Positions 10,480-19,472 of a DNA stretch of 63,237 bases are shown here, one piece after another. Each line of letters begins with the position of its first letter. Positions within the stretch are counted from its first letter, which is position 1. This DNA is from Deltaproteobacteria bacterium (GTDB lineage Bacteria > Myxococcota > Myxococcia > Myxococcales > JAHFDP01): assembly GCA_023248955.1 (NCBI GenBank), contig JAHFDP010000014.1:1-63237 (forward strand), read 5' to 3'. A model generated the notes under the pieces. The model had not been told where the DNA came from. It did not search any database and saw only the letters and a program-made list of their open reading frames with translations. Position numbers and translations under genes: made by a program.

Positions 10480-11813
10480 GGCAATTTGAAACGGCTCACC
10501 ACGTCACGCAACTCGACCGCCAAACTGGCCAACTCCTGCACCGCGCTGGTCATGCGCGCCGTAGCAGCGTTCTGCTCGTCGATGGCGCGGCGCACGCCTT
10601 CACTGGAGCGTTCGTTGGCGTGCGCCACGGTGGAAATTTCACCGATGGCTTTCACCATCTCCTCCGAGCGGCGCAGTTTTTCCACAGCGGATTTGCGGAT
10701 GGCCTCCATGTGCGCTTCGCCAACTTGCGTCGCCCCAGAAATTTCCGCCAACGTCGAACCGAGCGACGCCAAATCCGCGCGGCCACCGCCGAGCGCTTCG
10801 GTGCCTTCGCGCATTGCCGCGACCGCCACTTCCGATCGTTCGTTGATGTCTTTGGCCAGCTTGCTGATCTGCTCTGCGCTGCGCCCCGCGACCTCGGCCA
10901 GCCGCCGCACCTCTTCCGCGACGACGCCAAATCCGCGGCCATATTCGCCCGCGCGCGCCGCTTCGATGGCTGCGTTAAGGGCGAGCAGATTCGTCTGCTG
11001 CGCGATGCCGGTAATCCCGACCACGATTTTAGAAATCTCGCGCGTCTTCTCGCCGAACGCGAACACGGTTTCGCTCGCTGCTTCGATGCGCGCGAAAACG
11101 TGCGAAAGTTTTTCCCGCGCCAACGTCGCAGCCTCGCCCGATTTTTGCGCGGCGCTGTTCGCACTGACCGCGGCCTTGGATGCCTCTTGCGCAATGGCCG
11201 CGGATGTCTCGATGGAGCGCGCAATCTCTCCGATCATTTTCTGCGCGCGATCGACGAGCTGCCGCTGATCGGCTGCGCCCGCGGTGATCGCGCGCACGTA
11301 GCTCTGGCCCGCCTCGGAGGCGATGTTGACGCTCTCGGTCTGCCCTTCAAGTGCCTTCGCACCTTCGCCCACGCTTCGCGCGGTACGCTGAATGTGGCCG
11401 GTGAGATCGCGCAAATTCTCCTGCATGTTGACGATGGCCACGTTCAGATCGTCGAGCTCGTCGCGGCCCAGCATCGACACGCGCGGCGACTCCACCGTCT
11501 GCGAAAGATCGCCGCGGCTGATTTCGCTGGCCGCCTCGCCGAGCATTTTCACGCGCGAGATCGTTCGCCACACCGCGACGGACACGAGCACCGTCCAAGC
11601 CGCGATCACCGTTGCGGCGAGTGCCCAATGCACGCCGAGCGGACCCCGTGTCACCAGCACCACGGATGAAAACGCCACCAACGCGCTGCAACCGAGCAGC
11701 ACTTTTCCAAAGAGCGTGAGCCGCCGCTCCGCCCTCGGAAAAGCGAGCTGCGCAGGCCGCAGCGGAATCGGTGGAGGAGGATCGAAATGCGGATCGGGCG
11801 CCGGAAGCGACAT
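10476..11813 (-). CDS. Methyl-accepting chemotaxis protein without a periplasmic sensor domain
   Basis: ATG 11813 (MSLPAPDP) is preferred over TTG 11822, giving 445 residues. Two membrane helices (about 35-55 and 65-85) are separated by only some ten residues, so there is no room for a periplasmic ligand domain. A HAMP region follows ([19 protein letters not shown]) and then a long coiled-coil signalling domain. Its hairpin tip is the conserved [42 protein letters not shown], written here as landmarks around [20 protein letters not shown]. It should sense membrane state or an intracellular cue and drive CheA. A perfect TATAAT lies just upstream of the start. Confidence 0.88.
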   Translation of the reverse strand: MSLPAPDPHFDPPPPIPLRPAQLAFPRAERRLTLFGKVLLGCSALVAFSSVVLVTRGPLGVHWALAATVIAAWTVLVSVAVWRTISRVKMLGEAASEISRGDLSQTVESPRVSMLGRDELDDLNVAIVNMQENLRDLTGHIQRTARSVGEGAKALEGQTESVNIASEAGQSYVRAITAGAADQRQLVDRAQKMIGEIARSIETSAAIAQEASKAAVSANSAAQKSGEAATLAREKLSHVFARIEAASETVFAFGEKTREISKIVVGITGIAQQTNLLALNAAIEAARAGEYGRGFGVVAEEVRRLAEVAGRSAEQISKLAKDINERSEVAVAAMREGTEALGGGRADLASLGSTLAEISGATQVGEAHMEAIRKSAVEKLRRSEEMVKAIGEISTVAHANERSSEGVRRAIDEQNAATARMTSAVQELASLAVELRDVVSRFKLP

Positions 11814-11821
11814 CGATTCCA

Positions 11822-11827
11822 ATTATA
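11822..11827 (-). promoter_or_regulatory. Perfect -10 box upstream of the chemoreceptor gene
   Basis: The minus strand reads TATAAT with only 8 nt before ATG 11813. Transcription would start within 1-2 nt of the start codon, leaving almost no leader. No good -35 hexamer was found 16-18 bp upstream. Confidence 0.4.
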
Positions 11828-11978
11828 CGCCCCTTTGGACGCGCGCGATTTTTACTGGAACTCACTCGCGTTGACCGGGATTAAGCGCTGAGAAGTTGTC
11901 GATAGAAAGTCACCACGGCGGTTGGCATAAAATCGGCGTGCTTGTTTCGCTCTCGAGCCACCGCTACCCTCTTCCTTG

Positions 11979-13031
11979 ATGCGCGATCCGGCCGACAACC
12001 CGCTCGACGAACGCGGCCAACGCGTCCTTAACGCCATCATTGCGAGCTACATCGGCGGATCTGGTGAACCGGTGGGCAGCGCGGCTGTGGCGCGGCGAGC
12101 CGATCTCGACGTCTCGCCCGCGACGGTGCGTGCCGTGATGGCCGACCTCGAAATGCTCGGTTACCTCGAAAAACCGCACACCTCCGCGGGTCGTGTACCG
12201 ACCGATCGCGGATTTCGACTCTTCGTCGACAGCGTGGTGTTGGCGCGGCCTGGCGAGCCGCGGGCCAGCGATGCGCGCGAAATCGAGCGGCGGCTCGCGG
12301 AAGCGCCCAACGCCATGCCCGAGCTGCTTGCGGAGACCACGCGGCTTTTGCACGGCTTGTCGCACCACGCCGGAATTGTGTTGGCGCCGCGCGCCGCGCA
12401 GGAGGTTTTGCGACGCATCGAGCTCGTTCCGCTGCGTGAAAACCGCGTGCTGGCCGTCATGATCACTACGGCGGGCAGTGTGTTGAACAAGCTGTTGCAA
12501 CTCGATACCCCGTTCGGTCCAAGTGAGCTGGAGCGCATGGCGGCCCTGCTCAACGAACGGATCGTTGATCGATCACTGGCCGAAGTGCGCGAACGCTTGA
12601 GCGCCGAATTGCTGGCTGAGCGCACCGCGTACGATTCTCTTTTGAAGCGCGCGTTGCTGCTTGCGCAAGAGGCGCTCACGCCAGGGCAAGAGTCGCTCCA
12701 CATCGACGGACAGGCCAGTTTTCTCAACGAACCCGGCTACCGCGACGTCGACAAACTACGGGCGCTTTTTTCTGCCATCGAGGAGAAATCGCGCCTTCTG
12801 GCGCTGCTCGAGCGCGCCGCGACCGCGCGGGAGCTGACGATTTTCATCGGCGCGGAGAGCGGCCTCGGAAGTCTACCCGACGTGGCGATCATTGCGGCGC
12901 CTTACGAAGTCGACGGAAAGATCGTCGGTGCGGTGGGCGTCCTGGGACCGTCGCGGCTCGACTATGCCCGCGTGGTGCCAGTTGTCGAATACACCGCACG
13001 CGCCGTATCCCGTGCCCTCGGCGGCGGGTAA
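11979..13031 (+). CDS. hrcA: Heat-inducible transcription repressor HrcA
   Basis: The 350-residue protein has an N-terminal winged helix (RGQRVLNAIIASYIGGSGEPVGS...VSPATVRAVMADLEMLGYLEKPHTSAGRVPTDRGFR, with SPATVRAVMADLE as recognition helix) followed by the HrcA core (SLHIDGQASFLNEP, YEVDGKIVGAVGVLGPSRLDYARVV). It represses chaperone genes at normal temperature by binding CIRCE elements and is released when GroEL is titrated. ATG 11979 is used rather than the TTG directly before it. It lies upstream of grpE and dnaK in the order typical of HrcA-controlled loci. No CIRCE consensus (TTAGCACTC and its complement) was found near hrcA or grpE. Confidence 0.92.
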   Translation: MRDPADNPLDERGQRVLNAIIASYIGGSGEPVGSAAVARRADLDVSPATVRAVMADLEMLGYLEKPHTSAGRVPTDRGFRLFVDSVVLARPGEPRASDAREIERRLAEAPNAMPELLAETTRLLHGLSHHAGIVLAPRAAQEVLRRIELVPLRENRVLAVMITTAGSVLNKLLQLDTPFGPSELERMAALLNERIVDRSLAEVRERLSAELLAERTAYDSLLKRALLLAQEALTPGQESLHIDGQASFLNEPGYRDVDKLRALFSAIEEKSRLLALLERAATARELTIFIGAESGLGSLPDVAIIAAPYEVDGKIVGAVGVLGPSRLDYARVVPVVEYTARAVSRALGGG

Positions 13032-13049
13032 GTGTGTAGGATCGCTCTT

Positions 13050-13105
13050 GGGGGAGACTGAAGGGTAAGCGGGCTCCCCTTCAAGATGGCGTCACTTTTG
13101 ATGCC
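13050..13105 (+). promoter_or_regulatory. Stem-loops in the hrcA-grpE gap
   Basis: Two inverted repeats occupy the 122-bp gap. GGGGAG (13051-13056) pairs with CTCCCC (13074-13079). GGCGTCA (13088-13094) pairs with TGATGCC (13099-13105) around a CTTT loop with one G-U pair. They could be a weak hrcA terminator or a folded grpE leader. The grpE ribosome site GGGAG is at 13143-13147. Confidence 0.3.
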
Positions 13106-13153
13106 GGAGCCTTCGGAGCTGGGCCTAGGAATAACTCAGTTAGGGAGTACGCC

Positions 13154-13816
13154 GTGACGGAAACGACACCACCCGAGCAGACGGAAGCTGAAAACCAAGA
13201 CTCGCCAAGCGGGGCAGGTGCGGAGGCCCAACTTGTTGGGCGTAGCGCCGTGGGGCAGAGCCCCAGTCCCCCCCTTTCAAGGGGGGCGGAGGGGGGTACT
13301 TCAACTGACCTGACGCAACTTCAAGCCGCGCTCGAGGAATCGCAGGCGCGCGCGCGTGTCACCAATGAACGTCTCAGCGAAACCCATGATCGCTTGCTGC
13401 GGCTCGCTGCCGACTTCGAAAATTTCAAAAAGCGTGCGGCGCGCGAACGCGACGAGACACGAAAGTATGGAATCGAAAACGTGTTGCGCGATTTTCTCTC
13501 CGTCGCCGACGGCATGCGCCGCGCGCTGGAACATGCCGCGTCGGATCCAGCCGCGCTCCTGGAAGGCGTGCGCCTGGTGCAAAAGCAGCTCAACGATGCG
13601 CTGACCAAAAACGGCGTAAGGTCGTTCGATTCCCTCGGGCAGCCCTTCGATCCCGCGCGGCACGAAGCGTTGATGCAGCAGGAATCGGACGAACCGCCGA
13701 ACACAGTGATCAACGAAATCGCGCGTGGCTATACACTGCACGATCGACTGGTGCGGCCCGCGGTGGTGGTGGTTTCCAAAGCGCGCGCCGAAGAGGAGCC
13801 TCAAGCGAAAGCGTAA
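13154..13816 (+). CDS. grpE: Nucleotide exchange factor GrpE
   Basis: The 220-residue GrpE has a long coiled coil ([39 protein letters not shown]) and the conserved beta-rich head ([35 protein letters not shown]). It releases ADP from DnaK. It starts at GTG 13154, with GGGAG six bases upstream. Its TAA stop shares one base with the dnaK ATG (TAATG). The poorly conserved N-terminus carries an insertion of about 25 residues ([20 protein letters not shown] and following) encoded by three consecutive DNA palindromes, listed separately. Confidence 0.93.
   Translation: MTETTPPEQTEAENQDSPSGAGAEAQLVGRSAVGQSPSPPLSRGAEGGTSTDLTQLQAALEESQARARVTNERLSETHDRLLRLAADFENFKKRAARERDETRKYGIENVLRDFLSVADGMRRALEHAASDPAALLEGVRLVQKQLNDALTKNGVRSFDSLGQPFDPARHEALMQQESDEPPNTVINEIARGYTLHDRLVRPAVVVVSKARAEEEPQAKA
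13227..13297 (+). repeat. Triple-palindrome insertion inside grpE
   Basis: Three perfect inverted repeats follow one another within coding sequence: CCCAAC-TT-GTTGGG (13227-13240), TGGGGC-AGA-GCCCCA (13251-13265) and CCCCCCTT-TC-AAGGGGGG (13269-13286). A G-rich tail ends in GGGGGGTAC. The stretch is read in frame in the variable GrpE N-terminus. The third palindrome resembles hairpins at 27954, 42895 and 61469. Confidence 0.75.
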
Positions 13817-15666
13817 TGGGAAAAATCATCGGCATCGATTTGGGCACCACAAACTCCTGCGTCGCCGTGATGGAGAGCGGCGAGCCGGTGGTGGTTCCCA
13901 ATTCCGAAGGCAGCCGAACCACGCCCTCCATGGTCGCCTTCACCGAGGGCGGCGAGCGGCTCGTTGGACAGATCGCCAAGCGACAAGCGGTGACGAATCC
14001 GGAAGCCACCGTCTACTCAATGAAGCGGCTCATCGGCCGGCGCTTCGATTCGCCCGAGGTCAAGCGCAGCGGCGAGTTGGCGTCGTTCAAAATCGTCGCC
14101 GCGCAAAATGGCGACGCCTGGGCGCACGTGCGCGGAAAAGATTTTTCGCCGGCGGAAATTAGCGCCATGGTGCTGATGAAAATGAAGCAGACCGCTGAGG
14201 ACTATCTCGGCGAAGCGGTGACCGAAGCCGTCATCACGGTGCCGGCCTACTTCAACGACTCGCAGCGCCAGGCCACGAAAGACGCGGGCCGCATCGCGGG
14301 GCTCAATGTGCTGCGCATCATCAACGAACCCACCGCGGCCGCGCTGGCGTACGGACAGGACAAGGACGCGCCGAAGGAAAACGCCCCGGCCACCGAGCGG
14401 ATTGCGGTTTACGATCTCGGGGGTGGGACGTTCGACATCTCGGTTTTGGAATTGAACGCCGGCGTTTTTGAAGTACGCGCGACGAACGGTGACACCTTTC
14501 TCGGAGGCGAAGATTTCGACCAGCGGCTCATCGATTGGCTGGCCGACCGTTTCAAGAAAACGCATTCGATCGATCTCAAAAAAGATCGCATGGCGCTGCA
14601 GCGCTTGAAAGAGGCGGCCGAGCGTTGCAAACATGAGCTGTCGAGCGCCACGGAGGCCGAGGTGAATCTGCCATTCATCACCGCGGACGCGTCGGGCCCC
14701 AAGCACCTCGCAGAAACGCTGACTCGCGCGGACTTCGAAAAGCTCGTCGAGGACCTGGTGCAAAAAACGATCGAGCCGACGAAAACGGCGCTCAAGGACG
14801 CCGGGCTCACGGCGCAGCAAATCGATCGCGTGGTGCTGGTGGGCGGGATGACGCGCATGCCGCGCGTGCAACAGGTCGTGAAGCAGTTCTTCGGCAAAGA
14901 GGGCCACAAGGGCGTCAACCCAGACGAGGTTGTAGCGGTGGGTGCGGCCATTCAGGGTGCGGTGCTCAAGGGTGAAGTGAAGGATGTGCTGCTGCTCGAC
15001 GTGACGCCGTTGTCACTCGGCGTGGAAACGGCCGGCGGAATTTTCACGCGCATCATTCCCAAAAACACGACAATCCCGTGCCGCAAGGCGGAGGTCTTTT
15101 CGACGGCGGCGGACAATCAGCCCATCGTCAACGTGCACGTCCTGCAAGGCGAGCGCGAGATGGCCGATGATAACAAAACGCTAGCACGCTTTGAGTTGGT
15201 GGGAATTCCACCCGCGCCGCGCGGTGCGCCGCAGATCGAAGTGGCTTTCGACATCGACGCCAACGGCATCGTGAACGTGCACGCCAAAGACCTCGGCACC
15301 GGACGCGAGCAGCAGATTCGCATCGCCTCGTCGAGCGGGCTCACGGAAGCGGAGCTGCAGCGGATGACAGCGGAGGCCGCGTCGAACAAGTCGGATGACG
15401 CGGCGAAGAAGGATCTCGCCGAGCAAAAAAATGCGGCAGATGGGCTGCTCTACACGACGCAGAAGGCGCTCGAGGAGTACGGCGCGAAACTTGGCGAGAA
15501 AGAAAAGGCGGACATCGCGCGCGACACGGAAGCGCTGAAAGCGGCGCTGGGCAGCAGCGAGATTTCGAAGATCAAGGGCGCGATTCAGCGCCTGTCGACG
15601 AGCGCGTACAAGATTTCGGAAGCGATTTTGGCGAGCGCGGAAAAAGAGAAGAATCCGGCGAGGTGA
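13816..15666 (+). CDS. dnaK: Molecular chaperone DnaK (Hsp70)
   Basis: The 616-residue protein has a complete actin-like ATPase domain: GIDLGTTNS near the N-terminus, [46 protein letters not shown] and [14 protein letters not shown]. The interdomain linker [13 protein letters not shown], a substrate-binding beta domain and a helical lid follow. It ends EKEKNPAR, shorter than and unlike the acidic EEVK/EEVD-type tails of many DnaKs. It works with GrpE, to which its start is coupled. No dnaJ follows; a toxin-antitoxin pair occupies that place. Confidence 0.96.
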   Translation: MGKIIGIDLGTTNSCVAVMESGEPVVVPNSEGSRTTPSMVAFTEGGERLVGQIAKRQAVTNPEATVYSMKRLIGRRFDSPEVKRSGELASFKIVAAQNGDAWAHVRGKDFSPAEISAMVLMKMKQTAEDYLGEAVTEAVITVPAYFNDSQRQATKDAGRIAGLNVLRIINEPTAAALAYGQDKDAPKENAPATERIAVYDLGGGTFDISVLELNAGVFEVRATNGDTFLGGEDFDQRLIDWLADRFKKTHSIDLKKDRMALQRLKEAAERCKHELSSATEAEVNLPFITADASGPKHLAETLTRADFEKLVEDLVQKTIEPTKTALKDAGLTAQQIDRVVLVGGMTRMPRVQQVVKQFFGKEGHKGVNPDEVVAVGAAIQGAVLKGEVKDVLLLDVTPLSLGVETAGGIFTRIIPKNTTIPCRKAEVFSTAADNQPIVNVHVLQGEREMADDNKTLARFELVGIPPAPRGAPQIEVAFDIDANGIVNVHAKDLGTGREQQIRIASSSGLTEAELQRMTAEAASNKSDDAAKKDLAEQKNAADGLLYTTQKALEEYGAKLGEKEKADIARDTEALKAALGSSEISKIKGAIQRLSTSAYKISEAILASAEKEKNPAR

Positions 15667-15691
15667 CATACTGACGCCCCTGCGTTATGTT
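15663..15691 (+). promoter_or_regulatory. Predicted promoter of the vapB gene at 15699
   Basis: GTGACA (15663-15668) matches five of six bases of a -35 box. It is followed after 17 bp by TATGTT (15686-15691), four of six for a -10 box. The expected transcription start is at about 15698, next to ATG 15699. It begins within the last codons of dnaK. Confidence 0.45.
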
Positions 15692-15698
15692 TTGCCAT

Positions 15699-15950
15699 AT
15701 GAAGCGAACCACCATCCGATTGAACGATCGGCTCTCGTCCGAGGTCAAGCAGCTGGCTGCGCGAAGCGGGCGCACGTTTACCGCAGTCGTCGAGGACGCC
15801 TTGCGCGAGACGGTGGCGCGCGAGCGGCAACCGACCAAGCGCAAGCGGATTGTGTTGCCTACATCCAAGGGTGGGTGGGTACGTCCGGGGATCAACATCG
15901 ACGATTCCGCAGCACTTCTTGATCTAATGGAAGCGAATGCAGACTCCTGA
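15699..15950 (+). CDS. vapB: VapB-type ribbon-helix-helix antitoxin
   Basis: The 83-residue protein (from ATG 15699; an upstream ATG at 15687 falls in the -10 box) begins MKRTTIRLNDRLSSEVKQLA, a ribbon-helix-helix DNA-binding strand and helix. A basic linker (RQPTKRKRIVLP) and a toxin-binding tail (GINIDDSAALLDLMEA) follow. It should neutralise the PIN toxin downstream and repress the operon. The two genes overlap by 14 bp. Confidence 0.8.
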   Translation: MKRTTIRLNDRLSSEVKQLAARSGRTFTAVVEDALRETVARERQPTKRKRIVLPTSKGGWVRPGINIDDSAALLDLMEANADS

Positions 15951-16365
15951 CGTCAACATTTTGATCTACGCATTCCGAGAAGCCGCCCCCGATCACCTTC
16001 GGTATCGGCGCTGGCTCGAAGAGCTCGTCAACGGATCGCAAGCCTACGCACTTTCCGATCTCGTGCTCTCTGGGTTTCTACGAATCGTCACCAACCCGCG
16101 TGTCTTTCCCGTACCGAGTGGGCTCGACAAGTCGCTGGCGTTCGCTGCTTACCTTAAAGCAGGAGTTGGATACGTTTCTCTCCAGCCCGGCCCCCGCCAT
16201 TGGAAGATCTTTACCGATCTCTGCGCGTCCGTCGGCGTTCGGGGGAACCTCGTCCCCGATGCGTATTTTGCGGCCCTAGCAATTGAATCGGGCTGCGAAT
16301 GGATCACCCGCGACACGCATTTCAGTCGCTTTCCCGGACTGCGTTGGCGCCATCCACTCGGGTAA
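15937..16365 (+). CDS. vapC: VapC-type PIN-domain toxin
   Basis: The 142-residue PIN ribonuclease has the first catalytic Asp5 in TPDVNILIYAF. The C-terminal acidic cluster lies in LVPDAYFAALAIESGCEWITRDTHFSRFPGLRW (Asp in PDAYFAALA and in TRDTHF). VapC toxins cut RNA, often initiator tRNA or rRNA, when not bound by VapB. The size and the closing RFPGLRWRHPLG fit the family well. It ends one base before the stop of the convergent helicase gene. Confidence 0.85.
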   Translation: MQTPDVNILIYAFREAAPDHLRYRRWLEELVNGSQAYALSDLVLSGFLRIVTNPRVFPVPSGLDKSLAFAAYLKAGVGYVSLQPGPRHWKIFTDLCASVGVRGNLVPDAYFAALAIESGCEWITRDTHFSRFPGLRWRHPLG

Positions 16366-18660
16366 TTATCCGGGCGCAACAAACCGCGCCAGCACCGTCT
16401 TCACGCCGACACTGTCGAAACGCACCGTGAGCTTGTCGCCACTCGCGCCTTCCACACGGCCGCTGCCGAACTGTGCATGGCGCACGCGCGTCCCATGCGG
16501 GGGTAAACCGACCGCAGGTGGAGCGCGCAGGGGCTGCGGTTTTCGCGCGGTATAACCGTCGTCATACTCGACACGTTCGCCGCGCGGCGCTGCGTAGCTC
16601 GGCTGCGGACGCGACCAGCTCGGTGCGCGTTCGCTGAGCGCTTCCACGCCTTCGAGTAGCTCCGGCGGAACGTCGCGCAAAAAACGGGACGGTGGATTGA
16701 ACTTCAACTCGCCGAACAGACTTCGCGATCGCGCCAGCGTCAACACCAGCCGACGCCGCGCGCGCGTGAGCCCGACGTAACAGAGCCGGCGCTCCTCGGC
16801 GATGGCTTGCAGATCCTCGCCGCTCTCGTCTTGGCTGAGCGAACGGGCGTGCGGAAAAACGCGCTCTTCCATGCCGCACAGAAAAACCTGATCGAATTCC
16901 AAACCCTTCGCAGCGTGCAGCGTCATCAGTGAAACGCGATCGCCGCCGGTCTCGCCATCGGCGTCGCTAGCCAGCGCCAGCAGCTCGAGAAAACCAGCCA
17001 GCGGCAAGAGCGCGGGCGCATTCGGCAAGGCTGCGTTGTCCGCGCGATCGAGCTGCGCATTGGCGATGGCCGCCGCCAGCGCGGGCCTCACTGCGCCTTG
17101 TGAAGTACCGCTCCAAGCGGCATCGAACTCTTTCGCGGCATTGAGCAACTCACCCAAGTTCTCGAGACGATCTTCGCCGTCGTCGTCCTCGGCGAGCTTC
17201 GCCGCGTAACCCGTCAACTTCATCACTGCTTCGACGGCGTCCGTCGCCGATGCCGTTGCGGCCACCGCCTGCAACTCCTCGATCAGCGCGCGAAACGCGG
17301 CCAACTTCGCACGTGCACCCGCGTTGGCATCGGGCACATCGCCCAGCGAATCCCACAACGCCACGCCACGTTCGCGCGCCGACGCAGCCAGCCGCTCTAC
17401 CGTGGTATCGCCGATGCCGCGCGCCGGCACATTGATGACGCGCGCCAAATCAGCGTCGGATCGCGGATTGAGCGCGAGGCGCAAATAGGCCGCGACGTTT
17501 TTCACTTCCGCGCGATCGTAAAAACTGCGCCCACGCACAATCTGATACGGCACGCCACGCGCGCGCAGCGCGTCTTCGAGCACGCGGCTCATGGCGTTGG
17601 TGCGGTAAAAAACCGCCGTATCGCCAAAGCGCGTTCCGCGATCGTGCGCCGCGTTGATCATCCGCGAAACCTGCTGCGCTTCGTCGCGCTCGTCGCTCGC
17701 CACCAGCAACCGAGGCCGCAGGCCGTCGCCCAGTGCGGTCCACAACTTCTTCTCGGCGCGTTCGGTATTACAAGCGATCACCGCATTGGCCGCCTTCAAG
17801 ATAAATCCCGTCGAGCGGTAGTTCTGCTCCAGCTTCACCACGCGCGCGCCCGGAAAATCCCGCTCGAAGGAGAGGATGTTTTTCACCTCGGCGCCGCGCC
17901 AACGGTAGATGGACTGATCGTCGTCACCCACCGCGCAAATCTCGGCGCCGCCCTTGGCCAGCTGCCGCACCAGCTCATATTGCACGCCGTTCGTATCCTG
18001 AAATTCGTCGACGAGGATTTGCTTGAACCGCTCCGCATAGCGCGCACCCGCCTCCGGCGCGCGTTGGAACAGCTCGAGCACACGCACAAGGAGCCCGCCG
18101 AAATCGATGGCGTTGGCCCGCCGCAGCGCCTGATCGTAGGCCGCATACGCGCGCTTGGCGATTTTGCCCGGGACATCCCAATCATTGATGCGCACGTCGT
18201 CGGGCGAAATACCGTCGTTCTGCCAGCGATCGATCCGAGAAAGCGAGCTCTTCGGATCGGCGGCGATATTCAGCTCGGCCAACACGCGCTTCATCAGCGC
18301 GAGCTGATCGCTCTCGTCATAAATCGCGAAATCGCGCGTCAGTCCCAGCGCCGGCACATTCAATGCCTCACGCCGTAAAAGCCGCGCCGACAGCGCGTGA
18401 AACGTCGACACCCAGCAGTATTTTGCCTCGGGCCCCAAGAGCTGTTCGAGCCGCGCGCGCATCTCGCCAGCGGCTTTGTTGGTGAACGTGACGGCCAAGA
18501 TTTCGCTGGCCCGCACGCCCTGGTTCAAAACCTGGTGCGCGATGCGGTGCACGATGACGCGCGTCTTGCCGCTGCCAGCGCCAGCGAAGACGAGCAACGG
18601 CCCGCCCGTATGGGTGGCGGCCGCGAGCTGTTCGGGGTTCAGGAGGGAGGCGAGGTCCAC
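16366..18660 (-). CDS. pcrA: UvrD/PcrA-type ATP-dependent DNA helicase
   Basis: GTG 18660 (MDLASLLNPEQLAAATH) is preferred to ATG 18726, which would add 22 unrelated residues overlapping an operator palindrome. The result is 764 residues. Superfamily 1 motifs: Walker A AGAGSGKTR at about 26-34, motif Ia AVTFTNKAAGEMRARL, motif II ILVDEFQDTN, motif III AVGDDDQSIYRWRGAE, motif IV LEQNYRST, motif V VSLMTLHAAKGLEFDQVFL and motif VI RRLCYVGLTRARRRL. The C-terminus has the Tudor-like segment (GTRVRHAQFGSGRVEG...LTVRFDSVGVKTVLARFV) that contacts RNA polymerase in PcrA. Roles are in DNA repair and removal of replication blocks. Confidence 0.93.
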   Translation of the reverse strand: MDLASLLNPEQLAAATHTGGPLLVFAGAGSGKTRVIVHRIAHQVLNQGVRASEILAVTFTNKAAGEMRARLEQLLGPEAKYCWVSTFHALSARLLRREALNVPALGLTRDFAIYDESDQLALMKRVLAELNIAADPKSSLSRIDRWQNDGISPDDVRINDWDVPGKIAKRAYAAYDQALRRANAIDFGGLLVRVLELFQRAPEAGARYAERFKQILVDEFQDTNGVQYELVRQLAKGGAEICAVGDDDQSIYRWRGAEVKNILSFERDFPGARVVKLEQNYRSTGFILKAANAVIACNTERAEKKLWTALGDGLRPRLLVASDERDEAQQVSRMINAAHDRGTRFGDTAVFYRTNAMSRVLEDALRARGVPYQIVRGRSFYDRAEVKNVAAYLRLALNPRSDADLARVINVPARGIGDTTVERLAASARERGVALWDSLGDVPDANAGARAKLAAFRALIEELQAVAATASATDAVEAVMKLTGYAAKLAEDDDGEDRLENLGELLNAAKEFDAAWSGTSQGAVRPALAAAIANAQLDRADNAALPNAPALLPLAGFLELLALASDADGETGGDRVSLMTLHAAKGLEFDQVFLCGMEERVFPHARSLSQDESGEDLQAIAEERRLCYVGLTRARRRLVLTLARSRSLFGELKFNPPSRFLRDVPPELLEGVEALSERAPSWSRPQPSYAAPRGERVEYDDGYTARKPQPLRAPPAVGLPPHGTRVRHAQFGSGRVEGASGDKLTVRFDSVGVKTVLARFVAPG

Positions 18661-18706
18661 CGTGGCGTTATAGCGGATCGGAATTGGCGACGGGTGGGCC
18701 GTCCTT

Positions 18707-18734
18707 TGTTCCCAATATGGGAACATGCTAAACT
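18707..18734 (+). promoter_or_regulatory. Operator palindrome and promoter of higBA
   Basis: TGTTCCCAATATGGGAACA (18707-18725) has perfect 8-bp arms around ATA. It lies between TTGTTC (18706-18711, weak -35) and TAAACT (18729-18734, -10 with four of six matches, 17-bp spacing). A bound repressor would block the promoter. The likely binder is the HigA helix-turn-helix protein encoded downstream. It also lies between divergent higB and pcrA. Confidence 0.6.
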
Positions 18735-18740
18735 TGTCTT

Positions 18741-19040
18741 GTGCGGATAATCGCGCGGAAAACGCTGAAGGAATTTTGGGAACGAAGCGGATGCCAGAGC
18801 GCCAAGCAGCCGCTCCTGACCTGGTTCAAGGAGACTCGAAAGTCGGTTTGGAAGTCTCCGGCGGATGTGAAGAGGCTCTACGGCTCGGCGGATTTCGTGG
18901 CGAACAATCGCATTATTTTCAATATCGGCGGCAATAAGTTCAGGTTGGTGATCGCCGTGAAGTACAGCGCGAAAATCGTTTTTGTTCGTTTTGTCGGCAC
19001 GCACCGTGAATACGATGAGATCGATCCCACAACGGTCTAG
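18741..19040 (+). CDS. higB: HigB-family mRNA interferase toxin
   Basis: The 99-residue basic protein (MRIIARKTLKEFWERSGCQSAK...WFKETRKSVWKSPADVKRLYGSADFV, ending VFVRFVGTHREYDEID) matches the HigB toxin family that cleaves mRNA on ribosomes. The GTG start at 18741 lies at about the predicted transcription start, so the message may be leaderless. As usual for hig loci, the toxin gene precedes the antitoxin gene, 26 bp apart. Confidence 0.85.
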   Translation: MRIIARKTLKEFWERSGCQSAKQPLLTWFKETRKSVWKSPADVKRLYGSADFVANNRIIFNIGGNKFRLVIAVKYSAKIVFVRFVGTHREYDEIDPTTV

Positions 19041-19066
19041 GCCAAGGGAAGGCGAGGAATACTACG

Positions 19067-19432
19067 ATGAAAAAAATCCATCTCAAACCGATCACGAACA
19101 CAAAGGATCACGCACAAGCGCTCAAGAACGTCGAGGCACTTTGGAATGCCGAACCAGGCACTGAAGCGCACGATGCCCTCGAGGTCCTGGCCATCCTGGT
19201 CGAACGCTACGAAGATCAGGCCGTCCCCTTCGACGATCCGGATCCCGTGGAAGCGATTCGTTTTCGCCTCGAGCAAACGGGGCGTGCGACAAAGGATTTG
19301 ACGGCAATCCTCGGCTCGCGATCGCGAGTGTCAGAAGTGATGAACCGAAAGCGACCGCTCAGCTTGCCAATGATTCGCCGGCTTCACGACGAGCTGAAGA
19401 TTCCGTTCGAGGCACTGATTCCGCTCGCGTAA
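19067..19432 (+). CDS. higA: HigA-family antitoxin with helix-turn-helix
   Basis: The 121-residue protein has a helical N-terminal part (ALKNVEALWNAEPGTEAHDALEVLAILVERYED) and a C-terminal XRE-type helix-turn-helix (TKDLTAILGSRSRVSEVMNRKRPLSLPMIRRLHDELKIP). It should bind HigB and repress from the palindrome at 18707-18725. Confidence 0.85.
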   Translation: MKKIHLKPITNTKDHAQALKNVEALWNAEPGTEAHDALEVLAILVERYEDQAVPFDDPDPVEAIRFRLEQTGRATKDLTAILGSRSRVSEVMNRKRPLSLPMIRRLHDELKIPFEALIPLA

Positions 19433-19472
19433 TCGGCGGGTCCGCTTGCTACCAAGTGCGCGCGCACTCCAG

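Noticed and set aside
12000-13160. CIRCE operator for HrcA
   Set aside because: Searched by eye for TTAGCACTC and GAGTGCTAA with a 9-bp spacer upstream of hrcA and grpE. Only weak, non-matching inverted repeats were seen.
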